Shown: positions 10,552-19,082, numbered from the stretch's first letter. The stretch: 64,000 nt of DNA from Longimicrobiales bacterium (GCA_958295645.1 OY282361.1:2198501-2262500); one strand, 5' to 3'. Notes: generated from the letters alone by a model not told the origin. Program-made: numbers and translations.

Positions 10552-10773
10552 GGGTCAATCCGCCTACCCCTTCCCCGCGGCGTCGGTCAGCAGGCCGAGG
10601 GAAGCTGGGATTGGTCTGGCCACTTCAATCCTCCTCCATTGTCCACCGTCGCCCACCGCTTGGGCCAGTCGCGAACCGCGACCGTTGCTCCCCGGCAACT
10701 TCGGCCCATTCGCAGCCCGGGTCAAGATTCCGGGGCCCGAGCCAGCGCGCCGTCGGCGAAGGACTGGCATCCG

Positions 10774-11481
10774 CTAAGTCCCCTCGTTTCCCCAGACGAC
10801 CGTGCACTCGAACGGCCTGCCGCCACGGCAGTGCAGAAGTTCGACGCGCCAAGCCGTTGGCTGGGCCTCCGCGTCCAGGTCAAGCGGCGGTCCCGGAATG
10901 GAAGCAACCCTCCACCGGCTGGCCGCTGTCGGCACGGCCGCCACGCGGTTGCCGGTTCTTGGCGCGAGCACCAATCCCACCACCTCCGACCCCTCGGCGG
11001 CGAGCATCAAGCGCCGCGACGCCGCGACCCCCAGCGGCGCACTTTCCGCGACCACCCCCTTCACGGCCGAGCAACGCAACGCTTCCTCCAAGGTCCACGC
11101 CACGTCTCCGGGCCGCCGCAGCCCGGACACCACCACCAGCCGCCCCGGCGCGATTCCGTAGCGCACCAGCCCCGGCGGATACAGTCCTCCGTCCGCGACC
11201 AGCCACAGCAACGAGCCTCCCGACGCCCCCGCACGCGCCAAGACGGCCGCGCAAAAGCCCGTGGCCGCCGCGTCCCCGCCCACCTCGTGAACGCACCCCC
11301 TGCGCAGCCCGCCGCCCGGCAGCGCCCCGTCGATCCCGGGAATGCCCAGCGGCAGATGGGACTGCTCGCCACCGGCCGCCACGTCGATGCGGGCGATCGC
11401 GCGGCGCAGCGCGTCGTGTGGCGTCTCCGCGTGCGCCAGCGGCACGGCTCGTCCACCGGAAGTCTTCGTCGTTCGAGACAT
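10774..11481 (-). CDS. imuA: Mutasome regulator ImuA (RecA-like)
   Basis: This 235-residue RecA-like protein works with ImuB and DnaE2 in damage-induced mutagenesis. Typical ImuA features are LPLGIPGIDGALPGGGLRRG followed by VHEVGGDAAATGFCAAVLA (a degenerate P-loop region), a LLWLVADGGLYPPGL strand and GRLVVVSGLRRPGDVAWTLEEAL. It ends VVWGNEGT. I chose the ATG at 11479-11481, 19 codons inside the longest frame, because it falls just behind the promoter motif shared with imuB. The gene appears intact but is separated from imuB by an inserted operon, and a second partial copy survives at 7223-7302. Confidence 0.88.
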   Translation of the reverse strand: MSRTTKTSGGRAVPLAHAETPHDALRRAIARIDVAAGGEQSHLPLGIPGIDGALPGGGLRRGCVHEVGGDAAATGFCAAVLARAGASGGSLLWLVADGGLYPPGLVRYGIAPGRLVVVSGLRRPGDVAWTLEEALRCSAVKGVVAESAPLGVAASRRLMLAAEGSEVVGLVLAPRTGNRVAAVPTAASRWRVASIPGPPLDLDAEAQPTAWRVELLHCRGGRPFECTVVWGNEGT

Positions 11482-11490
11482 GGGTCGAAC

Positions 11491-11520
11491 ACGATACCGA
11501 ACACAAACCGTACATGTCAA
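11491..11520 (-). promoter_or_regulatory. Candidate DNA-damage-inducible promoter/operator of imuA
   Basis: Leftward, TTGACA (11520-11515), an 18-bp spacer and TATCGT (11496-11491) form a good sigma-70-type promoter overlapped by ACGG-N5-TGTTCGGTATC (11511-11493). The element is matched before imuB. The -10 box ends about 10 bp before the start codon, implying a nearly leaderless mRNA. LexA control is inferred. Confidence 0.55.
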
Positions 11521-11633
11521 CGCGCACCAGCTGGCCACCGCGCGGTGTGCGCTGGGCGGATTCGCGCCTTCCTACCTCGGCCCGCTTGCATCCCCGGCGT
11601 TCGCGTGTTCCCTTGGCCCTGCACGATCCGGCA

Positions 11634-11801
11634 ATGGGAAGCAGGTTCACCCCGCAAGGACAGGACGCCTTGGAGCGAAGGCCGGCCAACATCCAGACCG
11701 AGCATCTGGACCAGGAGTTCGCCACGGACGCGCTTCGCACGTTGCCGGAGTTCATATCGGACGCGCGCGAGCTCGCCGAAGCAATTCGGGGTTCCCCTTG
11801 A
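11634..11801 (+). CDS. Small 55-residue protein coupled to a nucleotidyltransferase
   Basis: The short frame begins ATGGGAAGC and encodes a soluble, acidic, helical-looking protein whose second half (LDQEFATDALRTLPEFISDARELAEAI) suggests one or two helices. Its TGA overlaps the TTG start of the nucleotidyltransferase as TTGA, the main argument that it is real. It occupies the place of the partner gene in HEPN/MNT-type pairs but is too short to be a full HEPN domain. It is transcribed divergently from imuA, 152 bp away. Function is unknown. Confidence 0.5.
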   Translation: MGSRFTPQGQDALERRPANIQTEHLDQEFATDALRTLPEFISDARELAEAIRGSP

Positions 11802-12130
11802 CCGAACGACTGCACTTGGCGCCCCGCCACGAAAAGATGCTCGTCGAGCTATTGCACCGGCACGTCCCCGAGGCCGAAGTGTGGGCCTACGGCAGCCGCG
11901 TCAACGGCCGGAGCCACGACGCCAGCGACTTGGACATCGTGCTGCGGGCGCCCGAGCACGACCGGATCCCCGTGCGCCGGCTGTCGGCCCTGATGGACGC
12001 CTTGACCGATTCCAACATCCCGTTCCTCGTGGACGTCCGCGACTGGAGCCGGTTGCCCGACGCCTTTCGGCAAGAGATCGAGCGCGGCTACGTCGTGCTG
12101 GCCAGGGGGCGTGAGGAGACGCTGGGCTGA
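11798..12130 (+). CDS. Minimal nucleotidyltransferase (MNT/MntA-like)
   Basis: This 110-residue protein carries the DNA-polymerase-beta-type signature AYGSRVNGRSHDASDLDIVL, i.e. GS-x10-DxD, the metal- and NTP-binding core of minimal nucleotidyltransferases. Members of this family often act as antitoxins that AMPylate a HEPN toxin. The TTG start at 11798 is chosen because it overlaps the upstream stop (TTGA). No full HEPN partner is adjacent; the nearest HEPN-like gene is at 10078-10551 on the other strand, beyond imuA. Confidence 0.8.
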   Translation: MTERLHLAPRHEKMLVELLHRHVPEAEVWAYGSRVNGRSHDASDLDIVLRAPEHDRIPVRRLSALMDALTDSNIPFLVDVRDWSRLPDAFRQEIERGYVVLARGREETLG

Positions 12131-12361
12131 TTGGGCGCAGGATGCCGTTCGCAGGGCCGCGGAGCTCATGGAGACATGCATCCGTCCCATGCGGCCATTT
12201 GCGCCTGCCGTCACGCAGGCGAACTTCGGATTCCCGCCCGTCGCGTACGCTTCCCGCGCTTTCCTCCGCCGTGACTTGCGCGGAAGCTTCCAGGAAAGTA
12301 GGATCAAATGGCCGCACCGCAAATCGCTCCACGCTCGCACCGCCTCTCGACCTGGAGACTC

Positions 12362-13471
12362 ATGTCCGACCGCGACCGGCAAGGAGAGGTTCTGATTCGG
12401 ACTCGAATCGGCCGGGCCGTGCTCGGTGATTCTCTCGACTACATGGCGGCGATGGACGACCACTCGGTTGATCTCATCGTCACCAGTCCGCCCTTCGGGT
12501 TACTTCGGAAGAAGGACTACGGGAACGAAGAAGCGGATCGCTACGTGGACTGGTTCCATGCCTTCGGCGAACAGTTCAAGCGCATTCTGAAGCCGCAAGG
12601 CAGTCTTGTCATAGACATCGGCGGGGCATGGAAGAAGGGAACACCGACACGAAGCCTGTACCACTTCAAGCTCTTGATCATGCTTTGCGAACAAGTCGGC
12701 TTCCACTTGGCCCAGGAATTCTACTGGTGGAACCCCTCCAAGCTCCCGACGCCGGCAGAATGGGTCAACATCAGGCGGGTGCGAGTCAAGGACGCGGTCA
12801 ATTCGGTTTATTGGCTGTCCCCCACCGAATGGCCGAAAGCCACGAACCGGCGAGTCCTCCATCCCTACAGCAACAGCATGCGTAGTTTGCTGAGAACCGG
12901 ATACAAGGCACAGAAACGACCTAGTGGACATAGCATCAGCACGAAGTTCACGCGCGACAACGGTGCTGCGATTCCACCCAATCTCATCGCTTTGGCCCAC
13001 ACCGAAAGCAACTCTCGCTACCAGCGCTACTGCAAGAGCCGTGGCATAAGTCCTCACCCCGCGCGTTTTCCAGCCGAGCTTCCCGAGTTGTTCATTCGAA
13101 TGCTGACCGACGAAGGAGATGCCGTGCTGGATCCGTTTGGCGGATCCTGCATTACTGGCGAGGTCTGCGAACGGCTAGGCCGCAACTGGGTCTGCGTGGA
13201 GCGCGTCGAAGAATACCTGGAAGGCGCGAAGGGGCGCTTCGACAAACCGGTTGCCCCCAAAGGAGCCAAGGACGTGGACGATCTCGGCAACTACTACAAG
13301 ATACCGAGACCCGACCTCCTCTGGAACGGCCCGCCCACGGAGCCGCTTGCGGCCGACGGCGGTCGACGACGTCCTCGGAGAATGCCAAACGCGGCGGACG
13401 AGACGCGTCCGATCGACGACAGCAAGGCTTTGCCGCCGGCCCAGGGCGACCTGCTGAGCGTGGAGCAATAG
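12362..13471 (+). CDS. Type II DNA methyltransferase, beta class (probably N4-cytosine)
   Basis: This 369-residue enzyme shows motif IV TSPPFGL (residues 41-47) near the N-terminus and motif I-like LDPFGGSCITGEVCERLGRNWVCVE near residue 258. That permuted order is typical of beta-class methyltransferases; SPP[FY] favours N4-cytosine, though N6-adenine members also exist. The start ATG at 12362 has a GGAG about 6 bp upstream. It converges with a putative restriction endonuclease gene 40 bp away, making a type II restriction-modification pair. The 231 bp upstream contain no gene I can support. Confidence 0.88.
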   Translation: MSDRDRQGEVLIRTRIGRAVLGDSLDYMAAMDDHSVDLIVTSPPFGLLRKKDYGNEEADRYVDWFHAFGEQFKRILKPQGSLVIDIGGAWKKGTPTRSLYHFKLLIMLCEQVGFHLAQEFYWWNPSKLPTPAEWVNIRRVRVKDAVNSVYWLSPTEWPKATNRRVLHPYSNSMRSLLRTGYKAQKRPSGHSISTKFTRDNGAAIPPNLIALAHTESNSRYQRYCKSRGISPHPARFPAELPELFIRMLTDEGDAVLDPFGGSCITGEVCERLGRNWVCVERVEEYLEGAKGRFDKPVAPKGAKDVDDLGNYYKIPRPDLLWNGPPTEPLAADGGRRRPRRMPNAADETRPIDDSKALPPAQGDLLSVEQ

Positions 13472-13511
13472 CCGGGCCGGGATTTCCGCGGGTTCACGTC
13501 GGCAGGAAAGC

Positions 13512-14894
13512 TCAAAGCTTGAAAAGGACAGGTCGGCCGACATCGAGCATTGAAGCGGACTCGCGAGCCAAGATGTCCGTGATCTTGGCAGGATTCGAAC
13601 GGAGCGCATCGAAGTCTTGGCGATCCAGGAGATACACGCCCACCGACGTGGCCTTCACCACCTCTCTGGCGTACCGTCTGGCATCGTCGGAAAACGAGGC
13701 GTTCGCGACGAACAGGATGTGCGTGGCTCGCGTGAGCGGCAACAAGCCAACTTCCTTTGCTACGTCCTCTAGCCGGACCGAACTGCTGGGCGTGTTCTTG
13801 CACTGGATCTGCCACCGCGTCGCCACTGGGCCCAGAACGCCTTCCAGCACGGCATCCACTTCGGCCTCGGCTCGCTTTCTCCAGCCCACGAAGCGCAGGC
13901 CCATGAGGCGCATGACGTAGATGGCAAACGCCTCGAGCGCTTGACCCTTGACGTGGCGGTTCTTGGATTCAAGCCCTGCGTATATGTCTTCCGGCCGCTT
14001 TCGGTAGTACGCGCTGACCGATGCGTCCAAGTCGCGAATCGTCTTCGTCACGAAGGGCCGAAGGACTTCCCTGTCGAATCGCTTCGTTACCTTCAGGAGC
14101 GATGCCTTGCCCCCGCCGGTTCCCTTGGTTCGGTATTCTATGAGCCCCGACGCCTGGAGCACGTTGAGAACTTCCTTGGGCAGCGAGCTGCGACCGAACG
14201 AGACGCCGCGAAACGTCTCTGCCCAGTCGCGCACTCCGCTGGCGGCTATCCATCCGTCAGGCCGAAGTGCGCACAAGCCCTCGACGAAGGCCGCCTGCGC
14301 GGGCGTCAGGCTCGCCAGCGTCAACATTTCTTCGTCGTCGAAACCCAGGAGTCGTTCTTTGGCGGCGGTGTCGACGCGCCATGCACGGGCACGGCCGCGG
14401 GGAAATATGCCGGCTTCGGCGAGCCACATGCGAAGCGTGTTGACGGCGGTGTTGTGTTCCACGACGTGAAACCCCTGCGCGGTCAGATACCGTGCTAATG
14501 CATCTGCCGCCACCTTGAGTCCATCGGCCTGCATCTGCTGAACGGCTTCGACCACGCGCAGGCCGCCGCAGTTGAGAAGGATGTGTCTGGCGAAGCGGTC
14601 GAACAGGTCTGCACCAGCGAGGCCGGACAGGCTTTGAGCCAAGTCGGTGGCCCTGTAGTCGCCGGGCGTGAGGAGCCCGTACTGCACTGCCGCTTCCAAC
14701 GGGAGGCGCGCCCTTCTCTTCGTCGGCGCCCTGTCCACTGGGCGAATCCGCACGGGGGGCGACCATACGGCTTCCTCCAGCGCCGCCGTGTCGCCGGAAT
14801 GGCGAATCAGCCCGGCGATGAAGTCGGGAAGAGAGATCAATCGAGGGGAGAACTGGCTCCCTACCGGTATCCGGCTAGGCTGGCGGCTCGGCAT
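13512..14894 (-). CDS. Putative restriction endonuclease, PD-(D/E)XK (Mrr-like) fold
   Basis: The protein is about 460 residues. The N-terminal 250 residues look like winged-helix DNA-binding segments. The C-terminal third carries a nuclease pattern: GQALEAFAIYVMRLMG (E about residue 321), AEVDAVLEG (D about 347) and a WQIQCKNT strand ending in the catalytic Q-x-K-like motif, as in Mrr-type enzymes. Its partner is the convergent methyltransferase at 12362-13471. I took the ATG at 14892-14894, with a GAGGG about 8 bp upstream, over two in-frame TTG codons just before it. The recognition site cannot be predicted from sequence. Confidence 0.8.
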   Translation of the reverse strand: MPSRQPSRIPVGSQFSPRLISLPDFIAGLIRHSGDTAALEEAVWSPPVRIRPVDRAPTKRRARLPLEAAVQYGLLTPGDYRATDLAQSLSGLAGADLFDRFARHILLNCGGLRVVEAVQQMQADGLKVAADALARYLTAQGFHVVEHNTAVNTLRMWLAEAGIFPRGRARAWRVDTAAKERLLGFDDEEMLTLASLTPAQAAFVEGLCALRPDGWIAASGVRDWAETFRGVSFGRSSLPKEVLNVLQASGLIEYRTKGTGGGKASLLKVTKRFDREVLRPFVTKTIRDLDASVSAYYRKRPEDIYAGLESKNRHVKGQALEAFAIYVMRLMGLRFVGWRKRAEAEVDAVLEGVLGPVATRWQIQCKNTPSSSVRLEDVAKEVGLLPLTRATHILFVANASFSDDARRYAREVVKATSVGVYLLDRQDFDALRSNPAKITDILARESASMLDVGRPVLFKL

Positions 14895-14969
14895 CAACAA
14901 TCGCCCTCGGCCCGTTCGAGAAGTCGGCCACGGCCACGCTTGGGGTTCCAGCAGGCCGTGCCCCGCCCC

Positions 14970-15515
14970 TCAGCGATAGTTGTACAGCTCACCCCCGTCG
15001 AACATCGAATTGCCGTTGACCGACGACTCGGGAATCGGACGCTGGTTCACGTCCCAGTGCTCGACGATCATGCCGTCTTCCAGGCGGAAGAAGTCCGCCA
15101 CGGCGCCGGAGCCGGGCGCCCAGTCGTTGCCCCTGTCCGCTTCGGCCCCGGTGTAGTGCGAGTGCACGACCACCAGGTCGCCTTCGGCCACGATCCGCTT
15201 CACGTCCGCGTGAATCTCGGGGAACTGCTCGAACATGCCGCCGAAGAAGGCCTTCAGGCCGTCGCGCCCGTTCGGCTCGCCGGGGTTGTGGGCGATCCAG
15301 TCGGCCGCCATCACCTCGTCCAGCACGTCCAGGTCTTGCTGGTTGACGACCTCCTCCATGTAGCGCAGCACGACGGCGCGGTTCCGGTCCTCCACGGATT
15401 CGGTCTCGGAGGCGGCCGCTTCTTCGGAGGTGGCCGCCTCGCCGGCAGGTTGCTCGTAGGCGCAACCCGCGGCAAGGACGAGGACGAGAATGCTGGCGGT
15501 GCCGACGCGCTTCAT
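14970..15515 (-). CDS. SnoaL-like (NTF2-fold) exported lipoprotein
   Basis: This 181-residue protein has a lipoprotein signal ending in lipobox LAAGC and a Glu/Ala-rich linker. An NTF2/SnoaL-like domain follows: VLRYMEEVVNQQDLDVLDEVMAADWIAHNPGEPNGRDGLKAF and the closing strands VADFFRLEDGMIVEHWDVNQ. These domains form small alpha+beta barrels that bind or isomerise small molecules. AGGAG stands 7 bp before the ATG. It is the last gene of the leftward operon that starts at 22401, separated from the previous gene by 85 bp. Confidence 0.85.
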   Translation of the reverse strand: MKRVGTASILVLVLAAGCAYEQPAGEAATSEEAAASETESVEDRNRAVVLRYMEEVVNQQDLDVLDEVMAADWIAHNPGEPNGRDGLKAFFGGMFEQFPEIHADVKRIVAEGDLVVVHSHYTGAEADRGNDWAPGSGAVADFFRLEDGMIVEHWDVNQRPIPESSVNGNSMFDGGELYNYR

Positions 15516-15600
15516 GGCTGGTCTCCTGTGGGCCGGTGGGGATTCATGTTCGAGCGAACCGACGGCGGCAAGGCCCGTCCGCCGCGGCCTGCCAATCTAT

Positions 15601-16392
15601 CTACTCCAAGTCCTCGCCCGACAGCCCCAGCCGCTGCAGAACTTCGGGCGGCGGTCCGTCGAAGCTCGGCAAGGGGACGTTGCCTACGTAGCCCAGGTCG
15701 CGCATTCCCTCGTCGGTGGTCCAGTAGCCGGTGGAGACCAGGTCGCGGAAGAGGTCGAAGAAGCGGGCCTGCGGCTTGAGAGAGGGCAGCGCGGCGGGCT
15801 CGAAGCAGACTTGGTCGCATATCTCGCGCTGCTGATCGGCGGATATGTCGGCGAAGCCCGCGCCGAACCGTTCTTGCGCGGTCCGGTTGAGCCAGACCAA
15901 GCCGCCCCGCACCATCGCGAGCAGCTCCTCGTGGCCGGGAGCGGAGACGAACTCGTCCACGTAGTCCACCACGCCCACGGCGCTGGCCGGGGGAGAGCGG
16001 TCGTCGCCGGGCAGGATCACGTCGGCGAGGACGGAGGCGAGGCGGCGTTCCTCGTCGGTCAGCACGAAATCCCAGGGGACGGACGGGGCCAGCAGATCCG
16101 GGTCCGTCGGCGTTCCGGCCGCCAAGGGGTTGCGAGGCGGAAGCGGATCGAATCCGGACAGCGCCTCGTGGGCCGACGGCTCCTCTTGGGGCTCCGCGCA
16201 GGAGATGCCGGCGGCGCCGCCCAACGCGGTGGTCGTCGCAATCACCTTCAGCACGGCGCGGCGCGTCATCCCGTCTTCGAGCGCGGGTTCCGGCGCAGGC
16301 GCGGGGGCGGGTGCAGGCGCGGGCGCAAGCGCGGATGCGGGCGCGGGTTCCGGGGCAGGCGCGGGCGCGCTCTTTCGCCTGTCGTCGCTCAT
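15601..16392 (-). CDS. Gluconate 2-dehydrogenase subunit 3-like protein, partner of the GMC oxidoreductase
   Basis: This protein of about 263 residues begins with an Ala-Pro repeat (residues 8-37), then a Tat-like segment TRRAVLKVIATTTALGGAAG with Cys soon after. The mature domain (DEERRLASVLADVILPGDDRSPPASAVGVVDYVDEFVS) is the subunit 3 pattern and helps export and anchor the flavoprotein subunit. The start at 16392 overlaps the oxidoreductase stop as ATGA. An internal ATG at 16267-16269 would place the twin arginines near the N-terminus and could be the real start. The Pro-Ala tract is encoded by a GC-rich near-microsatellite (about 16283-16367). Confidence 0.88.
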   Translation of the reverse strand: MSDDRRKSAPAPAPEPAPASALAPAPAPAPAPAPEPALEDGMTRRAVLKVIATTTALGGAAGISCAEPQEEPSAHEALSGFDPLPPRNPLAAGTPTDPDLLAPSVPWDFVLTDEERRLASVLADVILPGDDRSPPASAVGVVDYVDEFVSAPGHEELLAMVRGGLVWLNRTAQERFGAGFADISADQQREICDQVCFEPAALPSLKPQARFFDLFRDLVSTGYWTTDEGMRDLGYVGNVPLPSFDGPPPEVLQRLGLSGEDLE

Positions 16393-18170
16393 CCGATGTT
16401 TCGCTGCGCCATCTGGTCCACGATGTATTCGCTCGCGCGCCAGGCGATGGCCATGATCGAGAGGGTCGGGTTCTTGTCCGCGTTGGAGACGAAGCAGGCG
16501 CCGTCGGTCACGAACAGGTTGGGCACGTCCCAGGACTGGCAATACTGGTTGAGCACGGAGTCGCCGGGGGATTCTCCCATCCGCGCCCCGCCGACTTCGT
16601 GTATGATCTGGCCGCCCCTGGCGATGGCCTTGGCGCCGTCGGACTGGAGGGGGGTGAGCGTCTTCCCTCCCATCTCGTCCACGATGGCGGCGAACGTGCT
16701 GTGCATGTGCGCGGCTTGGCGCAGTTCGTGCTCCGACCACTTCCAGTGGAACTTGAGGACGGGGATTCCGTAGCGGTCCACCTTGTCGCCGTCGATCTCG
16801 CAGTAGCTGTCCTCGTTGGGGATCATCTCGCCGCGTCCGTCGAAGTGCAGGAAGCTGCCGTAGTAGCGGCGGCAGTCGTCCTTGAACTGCTGTCCGTAGC
16901 TGCCTTGCGTGAGCGGCTCCAAGCCGGAAAAGGCGCCGGCCCCGGGCATTCGCCGGCCCCCGCCGAACTCGATGTGATAGCCGCGCGCGAATCCGAGCCG
17001 GCCCGCCAGCTGCTCGCCGTACTGCCACCACGGCATGTACATGTGCATGGCCGAAGCGCCGTCCTCGTTGTGGGGCGGCAGGCCCGCCAATGCGGGGACG
17101 TGGGCCTGCACGCCGGCGCCCACGGTGTCCATCACGTACTTGCCGACCAAGCCCGACGAATTGGCCAGGCCGTCGGGGAAGAGGCCGCTCTTGGAGTTGA
17201 GGAGGACGCGGGCCGACTCGCAGGCGCTCGCCGCGAGAACCACGACCCGCGCGCCCACGAACTCGTCGAGAAGGGTCTCCCCGTCGACGTAGTGGACGCC
17301 GCTGGCCTGCCCGTTGGCGTCCACCGCGACCTCCCGGACCATTGCGCCGGCCCGCACTTCAAGGTTCCCCGTGGCCAGCGCGGGAGGCAGGAGCACCGTG
17401 GTGGACTGGAAGTTGGCGCGAATCGAGCAGCCGCGCCCGCACGGCGTGGCCCAGTAGCAAGCCGCACGGCCGCGCATGGAGTCGGCGGTCACGCGCTGGG
17501 CCAGGGCGTTGCCGGGAAACAGCTGGCGCGGCAACTGGTCGGCGTCCTGTGTCCGCGTGAGAATGGCCAGGTGCGACGGCACGACCGGAATCCCCATGCG
17601 ACGGCAGGCCTTGCGAGCCAGAAGCTCGTAGCCGCGCGGCCTGGGCGGCGGCTGGAGCACGCCGGGAGAGGAGTCGGGCGTGTTCTCCAGGCCTTCGTTC
17701 GTGCCGTAGACGCCGATCAGGGCCTCGGTCTTGTCGTAGTAGGGCGCCAAGTCGGCGTAGTTCATGGGCCAGTCGAAGCCGAGCCCGTCCCTGCTCCGCG
17801 GCTTGAAGTCGTACTCGCCCATGCGCAGCGAAATCCGGCCCCAGTGGTTGGTCCGCCCGCCCAGCATCCGCGAGCGCCACCAGAGGAAGTCCGATCCCTC
17901 GGCAACCGAGTACGGCTCGCCCGGCACCTCCCAGCCGCCGTCCACCGTGGCGTCGTAGAAGCCGAAGGGCTTGTCCTTCGTCCCGGCCCCGCGCAACGGC
18001 GCCTCGCGAGGCAGCTGGAACATCGGGGTCTCGCGCAAGGGGTCGTAGTGGCGCCCCGCCTCCAGCAACAACACCCGCAACCCGGACGCGGCGAGAATGA
18101 ACGCCGTCATGCCACCCGCCGCCCCCGAACCAACCACGACCGCGTCGTAGCGTTCCTGGCGGCGGCCCAC
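16389..18170 (-). CDS. GMC-family FAD-dependent oxidoreductase
   Basis: This 593-residue flavoprotein opens with the Rossmann motif VVVGSGAAGG (about 10-19) and ends with the GMC C-terminal pattern VTDGACFVSNADKNPTLSIMAIAWR. The flanking LGGRTNHWGR and EVGGARMG match the large subunit of membrane-bound gluconate/sugar dehydrogenase complexes. It oxidises an alcohol or sugar; the substrate is not evident. It lacks its own signal, consistent with piggy-back Tat export with the subunit 3 partner encoded next. The start is GTG at 18168-18170, 6 bp after the previous stop. Confidence 0.92.
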   Translation of the reverse strand: MGRRQERYDAVVVGSGAAGGMTAFILAASGLRVLLLEAGRHYDPLRETPMFQLPREAPLRGAGTKDKPFGFYDATVDGGWEVPGEPYSVAEGSDFLWWRSRMLGGRTNHWGRISLRMGEYDFKPRSRDGLGFDWPMNYADLAPYYDKTEALIGVYGTNEGLENTPDSSPGVLQPPPRPRGYELLARKACRRMGIPVVPSHLAILTRTQDADQLPRQLFPGNALAQRVTADSMRGRAACYWATPCGRGCSIRANFQSTTVLLPPALATGNLEVRAGAMVREVAVDANGQASGVHYVDGETLLDEFVGARVVVLAASACESARVLLNSKSGLFPDGLANSSGLVGKYVMDTVGAGVQAHVPALAGLPPHNEDGASAMHMYMPWWQYGEQLAGRLGFARGYHIEFGGGRRMPGAGAFSGLEPLTQGSYGQQFKDDCRRYYGSFLHFDGRGEMIPNEDSYCEIDGDKVDRYGIPVLKFHWKWSEHELRQAAHMHSTFAAIVDEMGGKTLTPLQSDGAKAIARGGQIIHEVGGARMGESPGDSVLNQYCQSWDVPNLFVTDGACFVSNADKNPTLSIMAIAWRASEYIVDQMAQRNIG

Positions 18171-18176
18171 GCGGCT

Positions 18177-19082
18177 CTAGCCTCCCTCTTCTTCGTCCGG
18201 CGCCGCGGGCGCGATTCGGTTGGCCCGGAAGGCGGCCACCACGAACACGTACGGACTCGCCGGAGTCGCGACCCGGAAGGTGCCGTCGTCGTCGGCAATG
18301 GCCAGCGAGGCGATCTCGGTCCCCTCCGCGTCGAAGGCCTGGACGGCGCGGTCGGGGAGCGCGGGCATCTCGTCGTCGGGCGGCGCGAAGCTGGTCGCGC
18401 GCAGGTGCGCCATCTCCTGAAGGATGCCGCGCATCGTGGCGGCCTCCACCTCGGCCCCGTCCGTGGTCCAGACGGAGTCGCCGCGTTCGTAGGTGGTCGC
18501 GACGCCGTCCCTCGTCACCCGCACGGTGGCCACCAGGGCCGTGTCCGTGCGGAGCACCGTCTTGTCGCGCCAATCCGAAAGCGAGCGCGCGGTCGCGGAA
18601 CGCAGGTCGCCGGCCAGCAAGCTCGTCACGTCTTCGCCGGGCATTCGCGCGAAGGCGGTCCGATAGCGCGTGCCGGGCTTGCCGAGGAGGACGGACGGCC
18701 CGTCGCCGACCGAAAGCGTCCAGGCGCTGTCCGCGTCCACCCCGAGCCGGGCGTGGTTGGCGGGATTGGTGGAGGCCACGGAACCCACCTCGGTCTCGTC
18801 CAAGGCTCGAAGGAACCTCTCCACCGCGGCCGAGTCCGCCGTGAATCCGTTGGCCGTCCACGCGCCGTCCTCGCGCTCCAAGCGGACGGTGTCGGCCGGA
18901 CCCGCGATCTCGGCGAGCGACACCTCGTCCCGGTCGATGCCTTCAAGGGCGTCCGCCAGCGCGGCACTTCCGGATGCGGAGGCGCCTCCCCCGCCCTGCC
19001 CTCCGGCCAGCGCGACCACCAAGTACAGCGCCACCGCGCCGACCAGCGCGTAGAGCGACCTGCGCAACGTTCTCTCGGTCAT
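18177..19082 (-). CDS. DUF4340-family membrane-anchored protein
   Basis: This 301-residue protein has one N-terminal membrane helix (RRSLYALVGAVALYLVVAL). The rest is extracytoplasmic and pattern-matched to DUF4340: IAGPADTVRLEREDGAWTANG, a repeat-like DWRDKTVLRTDTALVATVRVTR and a C-terminal AFRANRIAP. Such proteins are found next to GldG-like ABC permeases. The ATG overlaps the GldFG stop (ATGA), so it belongs to that exporter complex. Function is unknown. Confidence 0.82.
   Translation of the reverse strand: MTERTLRRSLYALVGAVALYLVVALAGGQGGGGASASGSAALADALEGIDRDEVSLAEIAGPADTVRLEREDGAWTANGFTADSAAVERFLRALDETEVGSVASTNPANHARLGVDADSAWTLSVGDGPSVLLGKPGTRYRTAFARMPGEDVTSLLAGDLRSATARSLSDWRDKTVLRTDTALVATVRVTRDGVATTYERGDSVWTTDGAEVEAATMRGILQEMAHLRATSFAPPDDEMPALPDRAVQAFDAEGTEIASLAIADDDGTFRVATPASPYVFVVAAFRANRIAPAAPDEEEGG

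Noticed and set aside
12111-12395. Possible gene following the nucleotidyltransferase
   Set aside because: A 94-codon frame starts at an overlapping GTG, but it has no family resemblance and runs into the methyltransferase gene in another frame.
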